Made by a program: the position numbers and the translations under genes. The notes under the pieces are model-generated. The model was given only the letters and a program-made list of their open reading frames with translations, searched no databases and had not been told where the DNA came from. Source: an uncultured Hyphomonas sp. (GTDB lineage Bacteria; Pseudomonadota; Alphaproteobacteria; Caulobacterales; Hyphomonadaceae). Taken from it: a stretch of 64,000 bases of DNA. The DNA lies in assembly GCF_963678195.1 (NCBI RefSeq), contig NZ_OY782759.1, forward strand, positions 1,922,001 through 1,986,000, given 5' to 3'. This document shows positions 49,045 to 57,590 of this stretch, in pieces (within the stretch, counting starts at the first letter, position 1; every line of letters starts with the position of its first letter).

Positions 49045-49884
49045 ATGGCAAAAGACAAAAAAGCAAAAGCCAAGAAGACCAAGAAATCCGAGGCAGGCGC
49101 CAAAGCCGTGAAAACGGCCAAGGCGATTGAAGCCCAATCCGTCGAAATGGCCCACAAGATCTGGCTTGCCGGCGTAGGCGCCTATGGCAAGGCGTATGAT
49201 ACCGCGCTCGCAAACGCCAATACGTTCAACAAACAGTCGACCGAACTGTTCGATGAGCTGGTTAAGCGCGGCGAAAAGATCGAGTCCGATGTGAAGACCC
49301 GGTTTGGCGAAGACGAGCGCGTCACCAAGGCGACCAAGACCGTCGCCAAGGCCAACGCGGCCGCCCGCCAGTTCCAGGCTGAAGCCTATGACCGCTTCGA
49401 AGCCCGTATGGAGCGCATGCGCGACCTGCTGGGCGTCAAGCAGATGAACGAGCGGACGTCCAAACTGGCGTCCAAGATCGAGAAGCTTGAAGACGAAGTG
49501 GCCGAAACGGTCGCGAGCGCCAAGGACCGCGTCAGCAAGGTGGACCTCAAGGCCCGCATCGCGCGCCTGTCTGCCGAGATTGAAGCCGTGGCCGGAGAAA
49601 CCGGTGCAGACATCGCCAAGACGGCTAAGAAGGCTGCCGGTAAGACCAGCAAGGCCGTGAAGGCCGCTGTGGCGGTGCCGGACGCGTCCGACGATCTCTC
49701 TCAGATCACCGGTGTCGGCCCGGCCATGGTGAAGAAGCTGAACGCTGCCGGCATCTACAGCTTTGCCCAATTGGCCACGCTGAAGAAGGCCGAGGCTGAA
49801 AAGCTCGATGAGCAGATCGGTGCACGTGGCCGTGTCACCCGTGATGAGTGGGTGAAACAGGCCAAGGCGCTGGCGAAAAAGTAA
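49045..49884 (+). CDS. Phasin with C-terminal helix-hairpin-helix domain
   Basis: Phasin-family (PhaF/PhaI-type) granule protein of 279 aa. A Lys/Ala-rich N-terminal tail (KDKKAKAKKTKKSE) precedes the phasin core (about 35-150, IWLAGVGAYGKAYDTA), then a helical, Lys-rich linker, then a helix-hairpin-helix domain (about 215-279) with DLSQITGVGPAMVKKLNAAG. In Pseudomonas PhaF the C-terminus is a histone-like DNA-binding tail that ties granules to the nucleoid; here an HhH domain occupies that place. Start ATG 49045 has AAGGAG 8 nt upstream. It stands beside phaD, phaC and phaZ. Confidence 0.82.
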   Translation: MAKDKKAKAKKTKKSEAGAKAVKTAKAIEAQSVEMAHKIWLAGVGAYGKAYDTALANANTFNKQSTELFDELVKRGEKIESDVKTRFGEDERVTKATKTVAKANAAARQFQAEAYDRFEARMERMRDLLGVKQMNERTSKLASKIEKLEDEVAETVASAKDRVSKVDLKARIARLSAEIEAVAGETGADIAKTAKKAAGKTSKAVKAAVAVPDASDDLSQITGVGPAMVKKLNAAGIYSFAQLATLKKAEAEKLDEQIGARGRVTRDEWVKQAKALAKK

Positions 49885-49897
49885 GCCGGTCAGAAAC

Positions 49898-49935
49898 AGG
49901 CGGGTGGCTGGAAAAGCCGCCCGCCTCTATTTTTT
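49898..49935 (+). terminator. Intrinsic terminator of the phasin gene
   Basis: A 12-bp stem with one G-U pair (49898-49909 with 49915-49926), loop GGAAA, followed by CTATTTTTT. The T tract is also the last coding bases of the convergent phaD-type gene (Lys-Lys-stop). Confidence 0.85.
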
Positions 49936-50559
49936 GCTCGCCTCATAGTGGGCGATCATCCGGGACAGGGCGTCCATACCGTTCTCGCCCATATAGGGCA
50001 CGATCAGACACATGACCTGGAACACGGTTTTGTGGATCAGGGCGGCGCCGTCCAGATTGTTCCGGTTCATGCTGTCGGCTTCCAGCCAGAAGGTGAGGGT
50101 CATCATCATCTGGTCAGTCAGCACTTCCATGAGGCGCGGATCGATGGAGAGCGCTTCGGCATCACGCAGATCGTCCAGCACGTTGTGGATGGTTGTCCGT
50201 TGTTCCGCGACCAGGGATCGGAAACGGTTGGCAAGGTCCGGATAGCGGTCGAGCAGAACGCCGAGGTTCCGGTAGAAGAAGCGGAAATCGTAGATCTCTT
50301 CGAGGATGATGTAGAGATAGACCCAATTGTCCTCGATCGATGTGACCCGCCCGCGGGAGCCGCGCAGGATGACCCGCATTTCTTCTTCGAAACTTTCGAA
50401 CAGGGCCCGGATAATCGCGTCCTTGCCCTTGAAATGGTAGTATAGATTGCCCGGGCTGATGCCCAGGGCATTCGAAATGTCGACAGCCGTCTGCTGTGCT
50501 TCCCCTTCCTCGTTGAAGAGAAGCAGGCTGACGTGGAGGATGCGATCGCGTGTCTTCAT
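49927..50559 (-). CDS. phaD: TetR-family regulator of PhaD type
   Basis: TetR/AcrR-like regulator, 210 aa. The N-terminus KTRDRILHVSLLLFNEEGE and the helix-turn-helix ALGISPGNLYYHFKGKDAIIRALFESFEEEM (split, about 32-62) match PhaD of the Pseudomonas PHA locus, which regulates phasin genes (family knowledge). Start ATG 50559 chosen from homology; an in-frame TTG at 50616 would add 19 residues. Divergent from phaC, with an inverted repeat between. Its last codons share the T tract of the phasin terminator. Confidence 0.8.
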   Translation of the reverse strand: MKTRDRILHVSLLLFNEEGEAQQTAVDISNALGISPGNLYYHFKGKDAIIRALFESFEEEMRVILRGSRGRVTSIEDNWVYLYIILEEIYDFRFFYRNLGVLLDRYPDLANRFRSLVAEQRTTIHNVLDDLRDAEALSIDPRLMEVLTDQMMMTLTFWLEADSMNRNNLDGAALIHKTVFQVMCLIVPYMGENGMDALSRMIAHYEASKK

Positions 50560-50629
50560 GGGCGTTACGGTAGAGTTTGACACGCAATTCTGACTATGAA
50601 ACGAATTTTCTTTCAAAGTTTACAAGTAA

Positions 50630-50650
50630 CTCTTTCCGGAAGTGAAAGAG
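50630..50650. promoter_or_regulatory. Inverted repeat between phaD and phaC
   Basis: CTCTTTC (50630-50636), 7-base spacer, GAAAGAG (50644-50650). A perfect 7-bp dyad in an otherwise A+T-rich divergent region. A possible operator for the TetR protein; inference from position and symmetry only. Confidence 0.35.
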
Positions 50651-50704
50651 AAAAAAGATAAACAATGCTGGCGGACACCGAATACCTGTCCTCTGGCCGT
50701 CTCC

Positions 50705-50710
50705 GGGAGG
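50705..50710 (+). promoter_or_regulatory. Shine-Dalgarno site deciding the phaC start
   Basis: GGGAGG, 5 nt before ATG 50716. It favours this ATG over ATG 50665, which has only a weak AGAG upstream. Confidence 0.6.
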
Positions 50711-50715
50711 GACTG

Positions 50716-52404
50716 ATGACGACGCCGAAGGATGAAATCGCCAGAAGTGCGGCCGAAACTACGCTGGCGCTGAACCCGCTGATGGGCGGGATCAATCGGG
50801 AGGAACTGGTCGGGGCGGTGGCGATGATGCTGCGCTCCACGATGACGAACCCCGTGACCACCGCGAAATCCGCATCCAGGATTGCGAAGGAAAACGCCAG
50901 TATTCTGATGGGCAAGTCCAAGCGGAAGGCCGATCCGAAGGACCGGCGGTTCCGGGACCCGGCCTGGGAACACAATCCGTTTTATCGGCGCGGCATGCAG
51001 GCCTATCTTGCGACGCAGGAACACCTGAATGATTGGGTGTCTGATCTGAAGATGGGCGAGCTGGAGCATGCGCGCGCCAAGTTCGTCATGGGCATGATCA
51101 CCGATGCGCTTGCGCCTACGAACACGCTGATCGGGAATCCGGCGGCGACCAAGCGGGTGGTCGATTCCGGCGGCTTGTCCCTGCTCAAGGGGTTGAAGAA
51201 CGCATACACAGACCTGACGAAAAACGGCGGTATGCCGAGCCAGGTCGACAAGCGGCCCTTCAAGGTCGGGGAGAACCTCGCCATCACCGAAGGGCAGGTG
51301 ATCTGGAAGAACGAGATGCTGGAACTGATCCAGTATGCGCCCAAGACTGACAAGGTGCATCGCACGCCAATTCTGATCATCCCGCCACAGATCAACAAGT
51401 ACTACGCGATGGACCTGTCGCCGATGACGTCGATGGTGCAGTTCCTGCTCGCCATGGAGCAGCAGACCTTTGTCGTATCCTGGCGCAATCCGAAGCGGGA
51501 ACACCGCGACTGGGGCATGCAGGAATATATCGACAGCCTGATCCAGGCGAGCGAAGTTGTCCGTAAGGTCACGAAGTCGAAAAAGATCAATGTATCTGGG
51601 GCCTGTTCCGGCGGCATCACGACGGCGACCCTCGCCAGCTTGCTTGCCGCGGCAGGTGACGACCGGATCAATGCTATCACATTTATGGTCTGTGTGCTGA
51701 ACCCTCAGAAGGAAGACAGCGAACTCGGGCAGATCGTTTCTGACGGCAGCCTTGAAATCGCACGGGCCTACTCCAAGAAGAAAGGCATCCTGAAAGGCGA
51801 CGACCTTGCGCGCATGTTTGCCTGGATGCGGCCGAACGACCTGATCTGGAATTATGTCGTGAACAATTATCTGATGGGTGAGGATCCGGCACCGTTCGAT
51901 GTTCTCTACTGGAACAACGATTCCACAAACCTTCCGGCTCAGCTCCATTCGGATTATCTGGACATGGGGCTGAACCAGCCCTTCGATCATCCGGGCGAGT
52001 ATGAAGTGGCCGGGCATATGCTGGACATGTCCAAAGTGAAGTCCGATGCCTTTATCGTGGCGGGGCTAACGGACCACATTACACCCTGGAAGGCCTGCTA
52101 CCGCACGGCCGGTTTGCTGGGGTCAGACAATATCGAATTCATTCTGTCCTCCAGCGGGCATATCCAATCGCTTCTCAATCCGCCCGGAAATCCCAAGGCG
52201 AAAATGTTCCGGAACCCGGGGATTGCGCCGACAGCGGATGAATGGGCCGCAGGGGCGACAGAAGAAGCCGGCAGCTGGTGGCCCGTCTGGGGCGAATGGC
52301 TGAAGGCGCGGTCAGGTACACTGAAAACTGCACCTAAAGCTTGCGGAAGCGACGCATTCCAGCCTCTCTATCCTGCGCCAGGCCGATACGTCTTCGACGT
52401 GTAG
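50716..52404 (+). CDS. phaC: Class II poly(3-hydroxyalkanoate) synthase
   Basis: Polymerises 3-hydroxyacyl-CoA into polyhydroxyalkanoate on intracellular granules; 562 aa. From ATG 50716 the N-terminus (RSAAETTLALNPLMGG) lines up with Pseudomonas class II synthases, and catalytic Cys297 falls in GACSGGITT (PhaC box; C296 in the Pseudomonas enzyme). Also present: RRFRDPAWEHNPFYRR, NGGMPSQVD, FAWMRPNDLIWNY, the Asp in GLTDHITPW and His in SSSGHIQSLLNPPGNP. These features indicate medium-chain-length specificity, an inference. Followed by phaZ after 30 bp. Confidence 0.93.
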   Translation: MTTPKDEIARSAAETTLALNPLMGGINREELVGAVAMMLRSTMTNPVTTAKSASRIAKENASILMGKSKRKADPKDRRFRDPAWEHNPFYRRGMQAYLATQEHLNDWVSDLKMGELEHARAKFVMGMITDALAPTNTLIGNPAATKRVVDSGGLSLLKGLKNAYTDLTKNGGMPSQVDKRPFKVGENLAITEGQVIWKNEMLELIQYAPKTDKVHRTPILIIPPQINKYYAMDLSPMTSMVQFLLAMEQQTFVVSWRNPKREHRDWGMQEYIDSLIQASEVVRKVTKSKKINVSGACSGGITTATLASLLAAAGDDRINAITFMVCVLNPQKEDSELGQIVSDGSLEIARAYSKKKGILKGDDLARMFAWMRPNDLIWNYVVNNYLMGEDPAPFDVLYWNNDSTNLPAQLHSDYLDMGLNQPFDHPGEYEVAGHMLDMSKVKSDAFIVAGLTDHITPWKACYRTAGLLGSDNIEFILSSSGHIQSLLNPPGNPKAKMFRNPGIAPTADEWAAGATEEAGSWWPVWGEWLKARSGTLKTAPKACGSDAFQPLYPAPGRYVFDV

Positions 52405-52434
52405 GCCGGTCGTAAAACAGTGGAAGGTGGCGCT

Positions 52435-53265
52435 ATGACTGAACAACGCCCACAGATTACCATGCAGGATGTGGATGGCGTCCGGCTTCGTACGGCGTTC
52501 TGGCCGGCAAAACAGCCGAGCGGCAACCTGCCTCTGCTCTTCTTCAATGGCATTGGCGCCAATCTGGAACTGACCCAGGGGCTCGGCGACATGTTCCCGG
52601 AGCGGGACATCATCACTTTCGATGTTCCGGGCGTTGGTAAAAGCCCGGTGACACAATGGCCTTATCGTCCCTGGATGCTGGCACGATGGGCGCGCAAGCT
52701 GCTCGACCAGTTTGGTATTGATGCGGTGGATGTCATGGGTGTGTCCTGGGGCGGGGCCCTGGCTCAGCAGTTCGCCTTTCAGTACCGCAACCGCGTCGGC
52801 AACCTGATCCTGTGCGCCACGAGCGCAGGCATGACGATGGTGCCGGGGCGCCCGAAATCGCTTTCCAAAATGATCGATGCACGCCGGTATACCGATCCTG
52901 ACTTCATGCGGGAAAGTTTCAGCTCGCTTTATGGCGATGCCGTGGATGGAGAAGTCGGGCGGCATATCGACAATCTCCTGCCGCCAGAACCGCGGGGCTA
53001 TTTCTACCAGCTCCTCGCCTTTATCGGCTGGTCCAGCCTGCCATTCATCCGCTTCCTGAAAATGCCATCGCTGGTGATCATGGGCGATGAAGACACGATC
53101 GTGCCGGTGGCGAACGGGCATATCCTGCGAATGGGGCTGCCCAATTCACGCCTTCACATTGTCGAGGGCGGCGGACATCTGTTCCTCGTGACCCGGGCTG
53201 AGGAAACGGCCGGGATTATCCGGGATTTTCTCAATTCACCGGCTGAGGTGGCCGCAGCGGCCTGA
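52435..53265 (+). CDS. phaZ: Intracellular PHA depolymerase PhaZ
   Basis: Alpha/beta hydrolase of 276 aa resembling the intracellular medium-chain-length PHA depolymerase of Pseudomonas. Lipase box GVSWGGALAQQFA with Ser104, oxyanion segment FFNGIGANLEL, FDVPGVGKS, the Asp in MGDEDTIVPV and His in EGGGHLFLVT. It would release 3-hydroxyacids from stored granules. Start ATG 52435 rather than GTG 52420. Co-directional with phaC, 30 bp apart, likely one operon. Confidence 0.9.
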   Translation: MTEQRPQITMQDVDGVRLRTAFWPAKQPSGNLPLLFFNGIGANLELTQGLGDMFPERDIITFDVPGVGKSPVTQWPYRPWMLARWARKLLDQFGIDAVDVMGVSWGGALAQQFAFQYRNRVGNLILCATSAGMTMVPGRPKSLSKMIDARRYTDPDFMRESFSSLYGDAVDGEVGRHIDNLLPPEPRGYFYQLLAFIGWSSLPFIRFLKMPSLVIMGDEDTIVPVANGHILRMGLPNSRLHIVEGGGHLFLVTRAEETAGIIRDFLNSPAEVAAAA

Positions 53266-53267
53266 CC

Positions 53268-53840
53268 TTAGCTATGGGCCACTTTGAGCGCGACACGCTC
53301 TTCAAGGGCTTCGCAGACGGCATCCGCGATGGACTGTGCGTCGCTGCCCTGGCCGATGGAGTTGAATGCCGCGCGGCATGCCTCGACATGCAGATTGATC
53401 AGGGCGGAGTTTTCCCCCGGACGCGTGTCTGAGAGCAGGCGGCTGAGGGATCCGCAAAGGCGGGCAATCGCTGGATATCCGTAAGAGTTCGCCGCGCCCT
53501 TGATATTATGGGCTGCCGTAAAGACGGCGCGGTACTGTTCGGCTGTCGCGCCCGGTTCGCGTGCCAGGTGCCATGTGCGGACCAGCTCATCGAGATCGCC
53601 GCGCATCCAGGCTTCGAACTGTCCGGACAGCGAATCGACTGCGTCTTCTGCAAGGCCGCCCAGGAAATCGGTGTCGGCGGGTTCGGATTCGTTGGCGAGA
53701 ATGGCGGCCTGTGCCGTCTGGGTCGCTTCGACCGGCTCTGCAGGCTTGATAACACGGCTGATGTCGATGGAGACTTCGGATGTGTTTGGATTCGCCGGTT
53801 TGCGGCGGGATGGCAGGGCGGTCAGCAGATTCTTGAACAT
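53268..53840 (-). CDS. Hpt-domain phosphotransfer protein
   Basis: Protein of 190 aa with a low-complexity N-terminal half and a histidine phosphotransfer domain (about 80-190). The phospho-accepting His111 lies in AAHNIKGAANSYGYPAIARL (HxxKGxA). No kinase or receiver is attached, so it should relay phosphate between a hybrid kinase and a regulator encoded elsewhere. Start ATG 53840 has AGGAG 7 nt upstream. Convergent with phaZ, 2 bp apart. Confidence 0.82.
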   Translation of the reverse strand: MFKNLLTALPSRRKPANPNTSEVSIDISRVIKPAEPVEATQTAQAAILANESEPADTDFLGGLAEDAVDSLSGQFEAWMRGDLDELVRTWHLAREPGATAEQYRAVFTAAHNIKGAANSYGYPAIARLCGSLSRLLSDTRPGENSALINLHVEACRAAFNSIGQGSDAQSIADAVCEALEERVALKVAHS

Positions 53841-53895
53841 CGGGTACTCCTGAGCGCCCAATAAACTGTCCAAGCCTTAAAAATATCCTAGGAAA

Positions 53896-54663
53896 TCAGA
53901 AGCCGAACTGCTCCCGGAGGATGCGCTCGTCGAGGGCGTGCCCGGGGTCGAACAGCATGGTCAGCCGCTTGCTGCGATCCGCCTCGACTTTCACGGTCGC
54001 GATGTCCCGTACCTCCTGATTGTCAGCCGCGGCAGCGACGGGCCGGCGGTCCGGCGCAATCACCTCGATCGTGACTTTGGCATCATGGCGCAGGAGCGCG
54101 CCGCGCCACCGGCGGGGGCGGAAGGCGCTGACCGGCGTCAGGGCCAGCAGGTTCGCGCCAATCGGCAGGATCGGTCCATGTGCTGACAGGTTATAAGCGG
54201 TGGAGCCTGCAGGTGTGGCGACCATGACTCCGTCGCAGGAAAGCTCCTCCATGCGGACCTTGCCATCCACTGTGATGCGCAGGCGGGCGGTCTGGGCGGT
54301 TTCCCGGAACAGAGAGACCTCGTTGATGGCAAGGGCGGTGTGCTCCTGTCCGTGAATGTCTGTTGCGGACATGCTGAGCGGAATAATCTGCGCCCGCTCG
54401 GCGGCATTCACGCGCTCGACCAGGTCGTCTTCCCGGTATTCGTTCATCAGGAAGCCGATCGTGCCGCGGTTCATACCATAAACCGGCTTGGAATCACCGA
54501 ACCGGCGGCGCAGGGAGTCCAGCATGGCGCCATCCCCGCCAAGCGCGACAACCACATCGGCATCCGCCTCGCTGTGCTGGCCATAGCGCTGGACAAGCGT
54601 GGGCAGGGCGGCCTGGGCTTCAGGACGCTTGGAGGCGAAAAAGGCAAAACGGAGCGTACTCAT
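53896..54663 (-). CDS. nadK: NAD kinase
   Basis: ATP-NAD kinase that makes NADP; 255 aa. GGDG at residues 42-45 ([14 protein letters not shown]), [19 protein letters not shown] and the substrate loop [17 protein letters not shown] are present. Start ATG 54663 ([10 protein letters not shown]); ATG 54672 is a 3-codon-longer option. Short N-terminus is usual for alphaproteobacterial enzymes. 55 bp after the Hpt gene start on the same strand. Confidence 0.93.
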   Translation of the reverse strand: MSTLRFAFFASKRPEAQAALPTLVQRYGQHSEADADVVVALGGDGAMLDSLRRRFGDSKPVYGMNRGTIGFLMNEYREDDLVERVNAAERAQIIPLSMSATDIHGQEHTALAINEVSLFRETAQTARLRITVDGKVRMEELSCDGVMVATPAGSTAYNLSAHGPILPIGANLLALTPVSAFRPRRWRGALLRHDAKVTIEVIAPDRRPVAAAADNQEVRDIATVKVEADRSKRLTMLFDPGHALDERILREQFGF

Positions 54664-54811
54664 CGGACCCATGTGGTTGAGGTTCCGCAGCGGCGTCAAG
54701 GCATGGGATTGCAAGTCATTTGCCAAGCATGACGGAGGCGTCAGCTTTGGAGTGGCGAAGCCGGGGCTTTTGGGATAAGTTGCCGGCAAAGAACAAAGGG
54801 AGACAGAGATT

Positions 54812-55603
54812 ATGGCCGATGGCAATCAGAAGGTCGATATTCGCAACTCAGTCAGCGCTGAAGAGTGGCAGGCACGCGTGGATCTTGCGGCGCTTTATCG
54901 CCTGACAGCCATGTATGGCTGGGACGACATGATCTTCACGCACATCTCCCACCGCGTGCCGGGGCCGGATCATCATTTCCTGATCAACCCTTATGGTTAC
55001 TTCTTCGAAGAGATTACGGCGTCCTCACTTGTGAAGGTGGATCTGGAAGGGAATGTTGTCCAGGAAACGGATTTCATGATCAATCCGGCGGGCTTCACGA
55101 TCCATTCGGCCATCCATGCCGCGCGGGAAGACGCCAAATGCGTGATGCACGTCCACACCGACCAGGGGGTTGCAGTCTCCGCCCAGAAGGAAGGCTTGTT
55201 GCCACTCAGCCAGACTGCCATGGCGGTCCGTGAAGACGTTGCCTATCACGACTATGAGGGCATTGCGCTGGACCTTGATGAACGCGAGCGGCTGGTGGCG
55301 GACCTCGGCCCTACGAAGCACTCCATGATCCTGCGCAATCACGGCACGCTGACCTGCGGGGAAACGGCCGCGATGACCTTTACGCGCATGTTCTTCCTCG
55401 AACGCGCCTGCACCATGCAGGTCATGGCGCTCTCGGCCGGCCGTGACGGCGTCATTGAGTGTGGTGAGACGCTCCAGGACAAGGTTGCCGGGCAGGGTGG
55501 TATGACACAACATAGCTCCGGCATGTCTATGCTGACCGAGAAGCTGGTCTGGCCTGCGCTTCTGCGGAAACTGGACCGTGAATATCCGGGTTATGACGCC
55601 TAA
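54812..55603 (+). CDS. Class II aldolase/adducin family protein
   Basis: Zinc-dependent class II aldolase fold, 263 aa. Zinc ligands appear in [15 protein letters not shown] (HxH) and ILRNHGTL; the substrate Glu/Asp region is [11 protein letters not shown]. Members cleave or decarboxylate sugar phosphates (fuculose-, ribulose-phosphate types), but the sequence does not tell the substrate. Start ATG 54812 has GGGAGA upstream. It is followed by hemA after 105 bp. Confidence 0.85.
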   Translation: MADGNQKVDIRNSVSAEEWQARVDLAALYRLTAMYGWDDMIFTHISHRVPGPDHHFLINPYGYFFEEITASSLVKVDLEGNVVQETDFMINPAGFTIHSAIHAAREDAKCVMHVHTDQGVAVSAQKEGLLPLSQTAMAVREDVAYHDYEGIALDLDERERLVADLGPTKHSMILRNHGTLTCGETAAMTFTRMFFLERACTMQVMALSAGRDGVIECGETLQDKVAGQGGMTQHSSGMSMLTEKLVWPALLRKLDREYPGYDA

Positions 55604-55616
55604 GTAGTCTCCCGGA

Positions 55617-55666
55617 TGCGACAAAAACGGCGAAAGGGCTATCAGGCCATTAAATGTCGTGTCGCA
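55617..55666. promoter_or_regulatory. Inverted repeat upstream of hemA
   Basis: TGCGACA (55617-55623) and TGTCGCA (55660-55666), a perfect 7-bp dyad with a 36-base spacer, 43 bp before hemA. It could bind a regulator of hemA or form a hairpin at the end of the aldolase transcript; there is no T tract. Not matched to a known site. Confidence 0.25.
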
Positions 55667-55708
55667 ACCGACTAAGTAGAATTCCCAAAGCTTACGAGGG
55701 ATGAGCAA

Positions 55709-56926
55709 ATGAAACACCTGAAGGCCTTTGAAGACGCCCTCGGCAACATCCATTCTGAGGGACGTTACAGGGTCTTTATTGACCTTCAGCGCCACAAGGG
55801 ACGTTTCCCGAAAGCCACGGCGCGCTTCGAAGATGGCGAGCGCGAAGTGACGATCTGGTGTTCCAACGATTATCTCGGCATGGGTCAGGATGACCACGTC
55901 ATCAATTCCATGCATGAGGCGATCGACAGCTTCGGTGCCGGGTCTGGCGGCACGCGCAATATTTCCGGCACGACGCGGTATCACGTCGATCTTGAGCGCG
56001 AACTGGCCGATCTTCACGAAAAGGAATCGGCGCTGCTGTTCACGTCCGGCTATGTCTCCAATGATGCGACGCTGTCGACGCTCGGCAAGATCATGAAAGA
56101 CCTGATCATCTATTCCGATCAGCTCAATCATGCCTCCATGATCGAAGGGATCCGCCGGTCGGGTGCCGATTACCGGGTGTTCCGCCACAATGATGTGGAT
56201 CATCTACGGTCCCTGCTCGAAAATGACGATGCGGACCGCCCGAAAGTCATCGCCTTTGAAAGCGTCTATTCCATGGACGGCGATTTCGGCCGCATGGAAG
56301 AGATCTGCGATCTGGCTGACGAGTTCAACGCACTGACCTATCTGGACGAGGTGCATGCCGTCGGCATGTACGGGCAGGAAGGGGCCGGGGTTGCCCAGAT
56401 GCTCGGTCTGGCTGACCGCATCGACATCGTCGAAGGGACGCTTGGCAAGGCGTTCGGTGTGATGGGCGGCTATATTGCGTCCAAGGCAACCGTCATCGAT
56501 GCGATCCGCTCCATGGCGTCCGGCTTCATCTTCAGCACGTCGACATGCCCGGTTATGGCCGCTGGCGCGCTGGCGAGCATTCAGAAGCTGCGTACTGATG
56601 AGGGGCGCAAGCTGCGCGCCATTCATCAGGCAAAAGCTGCTGAGCTGAAGCAAAAGTTCCGGGATGCCGGCCTGCCGGTCATGGAATCGCCCTCACACAT
56701 CGTGCCGCTGCTGGTGGGTGATCCGGAACGCTGCAAGGCCCTGTCCGACACGCTGCTGTTCGACTTCGGCATTTACGTTCAGCCGATCAACTATCCGACC
56801 GTGCCGCGCGGTACGGAACGCCTGCGTTTCACGCCAAGCCCGGTGCACGATGCGGCGATGATGGATGAACTGGTCGAAGCCATCCTGGCCGTCTGGAAAC
56901 AGCTCGGCCTCGACAAGGCGGCCTGA
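55709..56926 (+). CDS. hemA: 5-Aminolevulinate synthase
   Basis: PLP enzyme condensing glycine and succinyl-CoA to 5-aminolevulinate, the alphaproteobacterial (C4, Shemin) entry to haem. It has 405 aa. [35 protein letters not shown] and the PLP lysine Lys247 in EGTLGKAFG are all seen. Start has GAGGG upstream. Ends in a UUCG-capped terminator. Together with glyA 665 bp downstream it belongs to glycine metabolism, but on separate transcripts. Confidence 0.96.
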   Translation: MKHLKAFEDALGNIHSEGRYRVFIDLQRHKGRFPKATARFEDGEREVTIWCSNDYLGMGQDDHVINSMHEAIDSFGAGSGGTRNISGTTRYHVDLERELADLHEKESALLFTSGYVSNDATLSTLGKIMKDLIIYSDQLNHASMIEGIRRSGADYRVFRHNDVDHLRSLLENDDADRPKVIAFESVYSMDGDFGRMEEICDLADEFNALTYLDEVHAVGMYGQEGAGVAQMLGLADRIDIVEGTLGKAFGVMGGYIASKATVIDAIRSMASGFIFSTSTCPVMAAGALASIQKLRTDEGRKLRAIHQAKAAELKQKFRDAGLPVMESPSHIVPLLVGDPERCKALSDTLLFDFGIYVQPINYPTVPRGTERLRFTPSPVHDAAMMDELVEAILAVWKQLGLDKAA

Positions 56927-56958
56927 CCGGACGCGCTGAAACAATCAGATCAATTGCG

Positions 56959-56990
56959 ATAGGCGCCTTCGGGCGCCTATTTCTTTTTCT
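56959..56990 (+). terminator. Intrinsic terminator of hemA
   Basis: A 9-bp perfect stem (56959-56967 with 56972-56980), TTCG tetraloop, followed by TTCTTTTTCTT. The T tract encodes the Lys4 tail of the convergent MucR-like gene, and the 3' arm holds its stop codon. Confidence 0.9.
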
Positions 56991-57378
56991 TGCCCAGGCC
57001 GATGTTCTTGGCATGCTTCGAGCGCAGTTTTGCATAGTTCGGCGCAACCATCGGATAGTCGGCTGGAAGGTTCCAGCGCTCCCTGTACTCTTCCGGCGTC
57101 ATGGAATAGCGCGACCGCAGATATCGGCGGAGCATTTTCAATTTCCGTCCATCTTCAAGGCAGATCAGGAAGTCCGGTGTAATGGATTGTGACACGGGCA
57201 CCGCGGGCGCCAGAGTCTCGTCACTCGCAGATTCGCCTTCGGAAAGGGTGGAAATGGCATCGTGAACCGACCGGATCAGCTCAGGGAGATCCGACGCCGG
57301 AACTGTATTGTTTGAAACGAAGGACGAGACGATGCCTGTCGTCATGCCCAGCACGTCAACCTGTTTCGGTTCACCCAT
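56977..57378 (-). CDS. MucR/Ros-family transcriptional regulator, degenerate zinc finger
   Basis: 133-aa regulator of the MucR/Ros family, which in alphaproteobacteria controls cell cycle, exopolysaccharide and motility genes at A+T-rich sites. The DNA-binding domain (about 68-130) begins with Cys73 in ICLEDGRKLKMLRRYLRSRY and continues MTPEEYRERWNLPADYPMVAPNYA. The two histidines expected in the RHLxxxH stretch are replaced by Tyr86 and Arg90, so zinc binding is doubtful. Ends in four lysines. Own predicted promoter at 57397-57424. Confidence 0.88.
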   Translation of the reverse strand: MGEPKQVDVLGMTTGIVSSFVSNNTVPASDLPELIRSVHDAISTLSEGESASDETLAPAVPVSQSITPDFLICLEDGRKLKMLRRYLRSRYSMTPEEYRERWNLPADYPMVAPNYAKLRSKHAKNIGLGKKKK

Positions 57379-57396
57379 CTTGCCACCACCGCTTTT

Positions 57397-57424
57397 CTTA
57401 TAATGTTACGGTAATTGAAGTCAT
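57397..57424 (-). promoter_or_regulatory. Predicted promoter of the MucR-like gene
   Basis: On the minus strand, ATGACT (57424-57419), 16-bp spacer, TATAAG (57402-57397), close before the start codon at 57378. Seen by eye. Confidence 0.45.
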
Positions 57425-57590
57425 ATTCTCACGAAGCGGAAAATAACACCAGAAATTCATAAGTATTAGAGGGCGATTACCGGCATTCAGTCAGACAAGA
57501 TTGAGGAAACCTGCAGTCCGGTATGCGGGATTGTCCAGTTGCGAGCCTGCGTCTCTGAGCGTAAACAGCGCACGAAAGCAGGAGATTCCC

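Noticed and set aside
57430-57590. Possible glycine or folate riboswitch before glyA
   Set aside because: I looked for conserved riboswitch cores and found only a 6-bp inverted repeat (57478-57483 with 57518-57523) with a long spacer. Not enough to call.
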